Positions 58,446 through 64,000 of a stretch of DNA of 64,000 nucleotides are shown piece after piece. The translations under genes and the position numbers were made by a program. The stretch covers positions 1 to 64,000 of the forward strand of contig NZ_BAABAQ010000007.1 of assembly GCF_039537505.1 (NCBI RefSeq). The letters are read 5' to 3'. The DNA comes from Streptosporangium oxazolinicum. Lineage in GTDB: Bacteria; Actinomycetota; Actinomycetes; Streptosporangiales; Streptosporangiaceae. Under the pieces are notes generated by a model, which searched no databases, had not been told where the DNA came from, and saw only the letters and a program-made list of their open reading frames with translations. The stretch's first letter is position 1. Each line of letters begins with the position of its first letter.

Positions 58446-60233
58446 ATGTGTGGTCTGAGCGGTGAGCTCCGGTTCGACGGCCGCCCGGCGGACGTCGCCG
58501 CCGTGGCCCGGATGAACGACGTGATGCGCGACAGGGGGCCCGACGGGGCGGGCCTGTGGTCGCTGGGGCCGGTCGCCCTCGGCCACCGGCGCCTGAGGAT
58601 CATCGATCTGTCGGACCGGGGCGCCCAGCCGATGGTGGACAGCGACCTGGGCCTGACGGGCGTCTTCAACGGCTGCCTGTACAACTACCGGGAGCTGCGC
58701 CGGGAGCTGGAGGGCCTGGGCTACCGCTTCTTCTCCACCTCCGACACCGAGGTGCTGGTGAAGTCCTTCCACCGCTGGGGGACCGGCTGCGTCGACCGCT
58801 TCAAGGGCATGTTCGCCTTCGCGGTCGCCGAGCGCGACAGCGGCAGGCTCATCCTCGGCCGCGACCGGCTGGGGATCAAGCCGCTGTACCTCTCCCGGGA
58901 CGCCGGGCGGCTGCGCTTCGCCTCGTCGCTGCCCGCGCTGCTCGCCGGGGGAGGGGTGGACACCGGCATCGACCGGGTGGCCCTGCACCACTACATGACC
59001 TTCCACTCGGTGGTGCCCGCCGAGCGCACCATCCTCGCCGGGGTGCGCAAGCTCCCCCCGGCCACCGTACGCACCGTCGAGCCCGACGGCACCGTCACCG
59101 ACCACCGCTACTGGGAGCCGCTCCACACCCGGTCGGCCCTGCCCGAGTACGCCGGGCTGACCCCGGACGAGTGGTGCGAGGCCGTGCTCGACCGGCTGCG
59201 GACGGCCGTGCGCAGGCGTATGGTCGCGGACGTGCCCGTGGGCGTGCTGCTCTCCGGGGGCCTGGACTCCAGCCTGATCGTCGCGCTGCTGGCCGAGGAG
59301 GGGCAGGCGGGCCTGTCGACCTTCAGTATCGGGTTCCCCTCGGCCGGAGGGGAGCGGGGGGACGAGTTCGCCTACTCCGACCTGGTCGCCAGGGAGTTCG
59401 GCACCGACCACCACCGCATCCCCGTCGACGACACCCGCATGCTGCCCGCCCTGGAGAACGCGGTGTCGGCCATGAGCGAGCCGATGGTCAGCCACGACTG
59501 CGTCGCCTTCCACCTGCTGTCGGAGGAGGTGTCCGGGCACGTCAAGGTCGTCCAGTCCGGCCAGGGCGCCGACGAGGTGTTCGCCGGCTACAGCTGGTAC
59601 CCACCGCTCGCGGGCGTGTCGCGCGAGGAGGCCGCGGCCACGTACGAGAGGGAGTTCTTCGACCGCTCGCACGGGACGCTGGCCGCGATCCTGTCACCCG
59701 AGTACATGCTGGACGAGGACGTCAGCGGCGAGTTCGTCCGGCGCCACCTCGCGCGGCCCGGCGCCGACACCGCGCTCGACGCGGCGCTGCGCCTGGACAC
59801 GAACGTCATGCTCGTCGACGACCCGGTCAAGCGCGTGGACAACATGACCATGGCCTTCGGGCTGGAGGCGAGGACACCGTTCCTCGACCACGAACTGGTC
59901 GAGCTGGCGGCGGCCTGCCCGCCCGAGCTCAAGCTCGCCTCCGGCGGCAAGGGCGTCCTGAAGGACGCCGCCCGCAAGCTGCTGCCCGCCGCGATCGTCG
60001 ACCGGCCCAAGGGATACTTTCCGGTCCCCGCCATCAGGCACATCCACGGCCCGTTCCTGGAGCTCGTCAGGGACGCGCTCACCGGCCGGGCCGCGAGGTC
60101 GCGCGGCCTGTTCGACCAGCCGTACGTCGACAAGCTGCTCGCGGCACCGGACGAACACCGCACTACCCTGGGGGCCAACGCGTTGTGGCAACTCGGACTC
60201 CTGGAGCTGTGGTTGCAGGCACAAGGAGTTTGA
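58446..60233 (+). CDS. Asparagine-synthase-family amidotransferase (N-acetylglutaminylglutamine-amide type)
   Basis: A 595-residue class II amidotransferase. The catalytic C2 (MCGLSGELRFDG) is followed by the glutaminase domain (RMNDVMRDRGPDGAGLW, FNGCLYNYRELRREL) and the synthetase domain with PP-loop LLSGGLDSSLI. The C-terminal KGYFPVPAIRHIHGPFLEL segment matches the subgroup that amidates N-acetylglutaminylglutamine in osmolyte clusters. It has a G-rich site before its ATG. The next gene overlaps its stop. It is presumably the last synthetic step of this block. Confidence 0.87.
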   Translation: MCGLSGELRFDGRPADVAAVARMNDVMRDRGPDGAGLWSLGPVALGHRRLRIIDLSDRGAQPMVDSDLGLTGVFNGCLYNYRELRRELEGLGYRFFSTSDTEVLVKSFHRWGTGCVDRFKGMFAFAVAERDSGRLILGRDRLGIKPLYLSRDAGRLRFASSLPALLAGGGVDTGIDRVALHHYMTFHSVVPAERTILAGVRKLPPATVRTVEPDGTVTDHRYWEPLHTRSALPEYAGLTPDEWCEAVLDRLRTAVRRRMVADVPVGVLLSGGLDSSLIVALLAEEGQAGLSTFSIGFPSAGGERGDEFAYSDLVAREFGTDHHRIPVDDTRMLPALENAVSAMSEPMVSHDCVAFHLLSEEVSGHVKVVQSGQGADEVFAGYSWYPPLAGVSREEAAATYEREFFDRSHGTLAAILSPEYMLDEDVSGEFVRRHLARPGADTALDAALRLDTNVMLVDDPVKRVDNMTMAFGLEARTPFLDHELVELAAACPPELKLASGGKGVLKDAARKLLPAAIVDRPKGYFPVPAIRHIHGPFLELVRDALTGRAARSRGLFDQPYVDKLLAAPDEHRTTLGANALWQLGLLELWLQAQGV

Positions 60234-62212
60234 TGACCGAAATTCTCGGCGCCCGTTCCCGCCCCTCGACGGGCACGGGCCTGACCGCCTGGAGCTGCCG
60301 GGCGCCCGCGCTGGCACCCGACCTGAGCGCCGTCGCCTACGTCGGCGACCGGGACGGCTCGCCACGCGTCTGGATCCAGCCCCTCGGCAGGGACCTGGAG
60401 ACGTGGCTGCCGGGGGAGAGCTCGCAGGAGCCGCCGGAGGAGGATCCGGAGGCCCGGCCGGTCGACACGGGATCCGAGCCCGTCGCCGACGTGAGCTGGT
60501 CCCCCGACGCCCGGCGGCTCGCCGTCCTCGTCGTGCCGGGAGGCGGGGAGCACACGCAGGTCTGGACGGTCAGGCCCGACGGCGGCGACCTGCGCCCGCT
60601 GTCCGCGCCCGAGGGAGGGTCGGCGTCGTTCGTGCGCTGGACCGGTCAGGGGGAGGTCCTCCTCGTCGCGGAGGTCTCCTCGTCGGGCCGTACGGACGCG
60701 GTGCTGATCGACGCGGCCTCCGGCAGCCGGGAGGTCATCGCGGGCGGGGCGCTCATGCACCCGGCCGCGGTCAGCCGCGACCACCGGCGGATGCTGCTGC
60801 GGCGCGGCCCGCGCGGCGTGCGCCGGATGTACGTGGCCGACCTTCCCGCCCTTCCCGGCGATCCTCCCGCCCCTCCCGCGGGGGTCCGCGTCGACCTCCC
60901 TCCCGGTGATCTCGCCGACGTCCCGCCCGGCCTGCCCACGAACCTTCCCGACGAGGCGGCGGGTGACCTGCCGGGTCATGGGGAGCGGCCGCTGCTGGCC
61001 GGGCTGACCGGCACCACCGACTACGGCATCCTCTCTCCCGACGGGACGACCGCCTACCTGCTGTCCGACGTCGGCCGCGACCGGGCCGCTCTCGTCGCGG
61101 TGGGCGAGGACGGGGCGGGGACCGTGCTGGCCGAGCGCGCCGACGCCGAACTGGACCAGTTCGCGCTGAGCGCCGACGGCCGCCTCGCCGTCCTGGTGTG
61201 GAACGACTCCGGCCGCTCGGAGCTGGAGGTGATCGACCCGGCCACCGGCGAGACGCGCCCGCTCCCGCCCCTGCCCGCCGAGGTGGTGTCCTCGATCAGG
61301 GTGTCCCTGGACGGCAGCCTCGCCGTCCTGGCGGCCGAGGGGCCCGGCCACCCCTCCCACGTGCTGCTCTGCGACCTGGCGACCGGCGGCTACCGGCGGA
61401 TCGCCGGATCGGGACGGATCCCCGACGCGGCCGGCGCGGAGCTGGTGCGCTTCCAGGCGGGCGACGGCATGGATCTGACCGGCTGGCTCTACCGGGTCCC
61501 GGACGCCCGGGGCCCGGCACCCTTCGTCGTCTACCTGCACGGCGGCCCGGAGAGCCAGGAGAGGCCCACCTTCAACCCGCTGTTCCAGAACCTGCTGGCC
61601 GCCGGGATCGGGGTGCTCGCGCCGAACATCCGCGGCTCGTCGGGGTTCGGGCGGGCCTTCCGCAACGCCGACAACCACGCCCTGCGCTTCGACGCGATCA
61701 ACGACGTCGCCGACTGCGCCCTGGAGCTGACGCGGGCGGGCCTCGCCGACCCGGCCAGGATCGCCTGCATGGGACGCTCGTACGGCGGCTACCTGACGCT
61801 GGCCGCCCTCGTCACCCACCCGCGCCTCTTCCGCGCCGGGGTCGACGTCTGCGGCATGGCCGACTTCGAGACCTTCTACGAGCGGACCGAGCCGTGGATC
61901 GCCGCGGCGGCCGTCAGCGAGTACGGCCACCCCGTCGCCGACCGCGACCTGCTGCGGGCCCTGTCGCCCCTGCACTCCTTCGACCGGCTGGCCGCCCCGC
62001 TGCTCGTCGTGCACGGTGCCCGCGACACCAACGTCCCCCTGTACGAGGCCGAGCAGGTGCTCCAGGCGGCGCGGGCCCGCGAGGTGCCCTGTGAGCTCCT
62101 GCTGTTCGAGGACGAGGGACACGAGATCCGGCAGATCGCCAACCGGGTGACCTTCGTCAAGAACGTCGTCGAATGGCTCAGCTGGCACCTGGCGGTCCCC
62201 GACCCGGCGTGA
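60233..62212 (+). CDS. S9-family prolyl-oligopeptidase-like peptidase
   Basis: A 659-residue serine peptidase: N-terminal beta-propeller (repeats such as VSWSPDARRLAVLVV, LSPDGTTAYLLSDVG) and a C-terminal alpha/beta hydrolase domain. Catalytic triad: S516 in CMGRSYGGYLTL, D598 in GARDTNVP and H630 in EDEGHEIRQ. No signal peptide, so it acts inside the cell. Its ATG overlaps the stop of the amidotransferase gene (TGATG). In the classical osmolyte cluster the third gene encodes an M42 peptidase; an S9 enzyme here may play the matching recycling role. Confidence 0.9.
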   Translation: MTEILGARSRPSTGTGLTAWSCRAPALAPDLSAVAYVGDRDGSPRVWIQPLGRDLETWLPGESSQEPPEEDPEARPVDTGSEPVADVSWSPDARRLAVLVVPGGGEHTQVWTVRPDGGDLRPLSAPEGGSASFVRWTGQGEVLLVAEVSSSGRTDAVLIDAASGSREVIAGGALMHPAAVSRDHRRMLLRRGPRGVRRMYVADLPALPGDPPAPPAGVRVDLPPGDLADVPPGLPTNLPDEAAGDLPGHGERPLLAGLTGTTDYGILSPDGTTAYLLSDVGRDRAALVAVGEDGAGTVLAERADAELDQFALSADGRLAVLVWNDSGRSELEVIDPATGETRPLPPLPAEVVSSIRVSLDGSLAVLAAEGPGHPSHVLLCDLATGGYRRIAGSGRIPDAAGAELVRFQAGDGMDLTGWLYRVPDARGPAPFVVYLHGGPESQERPTFNPLFQNLLAAGIGVLAPNIRGSSGFGRAFRNADNHALRFDAINDVADCALELTRAGLADPARIACMGRSYGGYLTLAALVTHPRLFRAGVDVCGMADFETFYERTEPWIAAAAVSEYGHPVADRDLLRALSPLHSFDRLAAPLLVVHGARDTNVPLYEAEQVLQAARAREVPCELLLFEDEGHEIRQIANRVTFVKNVVEWLSWHLAVPDPA

Positions 62213-62240
62213 CGTCTCTTCTCGCGGATCACGGCGGGTG

Positions 62241-63026
62241 TCACCAGGAGACGCCGAGGTCCCGGACGCAGAACGCGCCTCCCACCAGGTGCTGGACCGG
62301 GTCGGTGAGGTCGGGCTCGCCGAACTCGGCCAGCAGGCGCGGGGCGTGGAGCTCGGCGTCGTCGCGCGGGGCGTAGCCGAGGGCGCGGGCCGCGTCGAGC
62401 GACCACCAGCGGCGGGTGTTCGCCGAGACGCCCCACACGAGGTGGAAGCCCCGGGCGGTGAGGGACGCCTCGACCAGCCGGGCGCAGTCGTCGTGTGACA
62501 GCCAGGTCGACAGCGCCCGGACGTCGCGGGGCCGCTCGGAGCACGAGCCCAGCCGGATCGCCACGACGTTCATCGCGAACCGGTCGTGGTAGAGACGGCC
62601 GAGCGCCTCCATCGCGGCCTTGCTGAAGCCGTAGTAGGTGTCCGGCCTGGGGGAGAGGTCGTCGGGGGCGTCCGGGCGGGGGTGGAACCCGGCCGCGTGG
62701 TGGCTGCCGACGAGCACGACCTGCCGGACGTTCTCCCGGCGGGCCGCCTCCAGGAGCACCTGCGTGCCGTGGACGTTGACGCGCAGGATGTCCGCCCACG
62801 GATGCTCGCGGCTCAGGCCGCCCAGGTGGACGACCGCCTCGACGCCGTTCATCGCCTCGGCCATCGCGCTCTCGTCGGTCAGGTCGGCGAGGATCGTCTC
62901 CTCGCCGGACCGACCGGCCGCGACCGGGAGGACGTCGGCGAGCCGCAGCACCCGGCCGGGCCGGGCGAGCCGTGGCCGGAGCGCGGTCGCCACCGCGCCG
63001 GCCGCGCCGGTGAGGAGGATCCGCAC
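62241..63026 (-). CDS. udh: Uronate dehydrogenase-like short-chain NAD-dependent enzyme
   Basis: A 261-residue SDR/epimerase-type protein: NAD motif LLTGAAGAVATAL, VVHLGGLSREHPW, LVGSHHAAGFHPRPDAPDDL, catalytic YYGFSK (Y132, K136) and the late RLGSCSERPRDVRALSTWLS with GVSANTRRWWSLDAARALGY, which match uronate dehydrogenase. That enzyme oxidises glucuronate or galacturonate to the aldarolactone. Starts at GTG one base after the IclR stop, so they form a unit. Confidence 0.88.
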   Translation of the reverse strand: MRILLTGAAGAVATALRPRLARPGRVLRLADVLPVAAGRSGEETILADLTDESAMAEAMNGVEAVVHLGGLSREHPWADILRVNVHGTQVLLEAARRENVRQVVLVGSHHAAGFHPRPDAPDDLSPRPDTYYGFSKAAMEALGRLYHDRFAMNVVAIRLGSCSERPRDVRALSTWLSHDDCARLVEASLTARGFHLVWGVSANTRRWWSLDAARALGYAPRDDAELHAPRLLAEFGEPDLTDPVQHLVGGAFCVRDLGVSW

Positions 63027-63027
63027 G

Positions 63028-63804
63028 TCAGAGCGCCTCCTGCCGGAAGAGCTGGACGATCTGGCGGGCCGCCTCGCTGAGCACCGTCACGATCTGCGCG
63101 TGGTGTGCCTCGTCGAGCCGTACCAGCGGGACGGACGCGCTGATCGCGTCGGTCACCGGCGAGGCGTAGGGGAGCGGCACCGCGACGCAGCCCAGGCCGG
63201 GGGTGTTCTGCTCCCTCTCGTCCGCGTAGCCGCGCGACCGGGCGCTCTCCAGCTCCCGCAGCAGGTCCGGGCGGCTGGTCACGGTGTGCTTGGTCAGCGG
63301 CGCGAGGACGTCGGGGATGTGCCGCTCGCCGTCGTCGCGCATGGACAGGACCGCGCGGCCCAGCGCGGTCGCCCAGGCGGGCTGACGGCGGCCCACGCGG
63401 GAGGTGAACCGCAGGTGGTGCAGGGATTCGCGGCTGGCGAGGTACACCACGTCGGACCCGTCGAGGCGGGCCAGGTGGACGGTCTCGTTGATGTCGGCGC
63501 GGACCTGTTCGAGCACCACCGCCGCCGCCCGGACGACGGGATCGCGGTCGAGGTAGGAGGTGCCGACCAGCAGCGCCCGTACCCCGATGGAGTACGTCAT
63601 GCCGTGCCGGTCGGTCTCGACCCAGCCTCTGCCGATCAGGGTCCGCAGCAGCATGTAGAGGCTCGACTTCGGATAGCTGAGATCCCGCTGGAGCTCGGTG
63701 AGCGTGACCGGCCGGTCCGCTCGGGCCAGTGCTTCGAGCAGCTCGATCGTCCGATCGGCTGATTTGACGGGACGTTTCTCGGCCGGATGCTCACCTGTTG
63801 ACAA
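63028..63804 (-). CDS. IclR-family regulator
   Basis: A 258-residue IclR protein: winged helix SADRTIELLEALARADRPVT, then LTELQRDLSYPKSSLYMLLR; ligand domain from VRADINETVHLARLDGSDVV to SASVPLVRLDEAHHAQIV. Apparent TTG start at 63804; no upstream ATG fits better. It is co-directional with udh and divergent from a lipoprotein gene whose promoter region holds a palindrome, so it probably controls sugar-acid uptake and use. Confidence 0.9.
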   Translation of the reverse strand: MSTGEHPAEKRPVKSADRTIELLEALARADRPVTLTELQRDLSYPKSSLYMLLRTLIGRGWVETDRHGMTYSIGVRALLVGTSYLDRDPVVRAAAVVLEQVRADINETVHLARLDGSDVVYLASRESLHHLRFTSRVGRRQPAWATALGRAVLSMRDDGERHIPDVLAPLTKHTVTSRPDLLRELESARSRGYADEREQNTPGLGCVAVPLPYASPVTDAISASVPLVRLDEAHHAQIVTVLSEAARQIVQLFRQEAL

Positions 63805-63880
63805 CCCACACCCCTCACCGGTTCGGCTTCATACACCTATTGACAGCGTTGTGAGTGATTTTTACAGTTGCGGCACGTTG

Positions 63881-63913
63881 TTCACAACCTAAACCATGGT
63901 TTACATATGTGAA
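63881..63913. promoter_or_regulatory. IclR-type operator
   Basis: A 14-bp perfect palindrome, TAAACCATGGTTTA, at 63890-63903 is flanked by TTCACA (63881-63886) and TGTGAA (63908-63913), which form an outer inverted repeat with nearly the same centre. It lies just before the lipoprotein start at 63925, in the divergent IclR promoter region. Confidence 0.65.
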
Positions 63914-63924
63914 TGGAGTGGTAG

Positions 63925-64000
63925 ATGCCCGCCCCCCGACGCATCGTCGCCGGGCTCACCCTGCTCCTGTTCGCCACCACGGCGTGCGGATCAGAGTCGA
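63925..64000 (+). CDS. 5' end of a secreted lipoprotein, probably a transport substrate-binding protein
   Basis: Only 25 codons are present. They encode a lipoprotein signal: an Arg pair (PAPRRIVAG), a hydrophobic core (LTLLLFATTA) and a lipobox ending in CGSES. GGAG precedes the ATG. Position opposite udh and IclR suggests a sugar-acid binding protein, but the domain itself is outside the window. Confidence 0.65.
   Translation, partial: MPAPRRIVAGLTLLLFATTACGSES

Noticed and set aside
59588..62188. Long minus-strand open frame under the amidotransferase and S9 peptidase genes
   Set aside because: Shadow of two well-supported genes.

Overview
This window comes from a high-GC actinobacterial chromosome. 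Codons end almost entirely in G or C, and start codons include GTG and some TTG. Gene content (ECF41 sigma factor, KdpFABCDE, Rox-type rifampin monooxygenase, actinobacterial ebo-like operon, CGNR regulator, MerR-PP2C fusion) suggests a filamentous actinomycete such as Streptosporangium or Nonomuraea. That placement is inferred from content, not from a marker gene. I saw no rRNA, tRNA, CRISPR array, prophage or intact insertion sequence.

Layout. 1-121 is the tail of an unknown gene, followed by a repeat-rich gap. 606-7487 is a seven-gene operon in which every junction is a 4-base stop/start overlap. It encodes an inositol-phosphate-synthase-like enzyme, a UbiA prenyltransferase (EboC), a TIM-barrel enzyme, EboA, a TatD hydrolase (EboB), EboE and EboF. 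This looks like an actinobacterial form of the ebo locus, with the cyclase slot (EboD) filled by an inositol-1-phosphate-synthase-type protein. A strong hairpin separates it from a convergent Gfo/Idh/MocA oxidoreductase. 8.8-13.1 kb holds small regulatory and enzyme genes: CGNR regulator with a divergent SnoaL protein across a perfect palindrome, a BNR-repeat protein coupled to a MoaD/ThiS-like protein, and an ECF41 sigma factor beside a carboxymuconolactone decarboxylase that carries an exact ECF41-type promoter. 13.5-21.5 kb is a complete kdp potassium-ATPase operon with two tiny membrane peptides and its sensor pair, facing a CPA2 cation/proton antiporter.

23-40 kb is a set of mostly independent units: a CHAT-like protein, a TetR/MFS pair with twin operators, an aldo/keto reductase, an Rrf2/TSUP pair, an MtnA-like isomerase, a DUF305 lipoprotein, a heterodimeric ABC exporter, a UTRA-domain regulator, a second MFS transporter, a nuclease/phosphatase-fold protein and a luciferase-like monooxygenase. 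40-54 kb looks like an accessory region: an alkylmercury-lyase-like protein, a rifampin monooxygenase preceded by a leader peptide and hairpin, a DHFR-like reductase, a MerR-PP2C fusion coupled to an MFS exporter, a secreted metalloprotease, a TetR/hydrolase pair behind a 36-bp perfect palindrome, a NUDIX protein, several gene relics and an AT-richer patch. 54-62 kb holds a three-gene block (YbdK-ATP-grasp fusion, asparagine-synthase-type amidotransferase, S9 peptidase) resembling a variant of the N-acetylglutaminylglutamine-amide osmolyte system. The end carries uronate dehydrogenase, an IclR regulator and the start of a divergent lipoprotein.

Most interesting: the ebo-like operon with its substituted cyclase; the leader peptide/hairpin before rox; the self-controlled MerR-PP2C/exporter unit; the dipeptide-osmolyte-like trio; and the exact ECF41 promoter.
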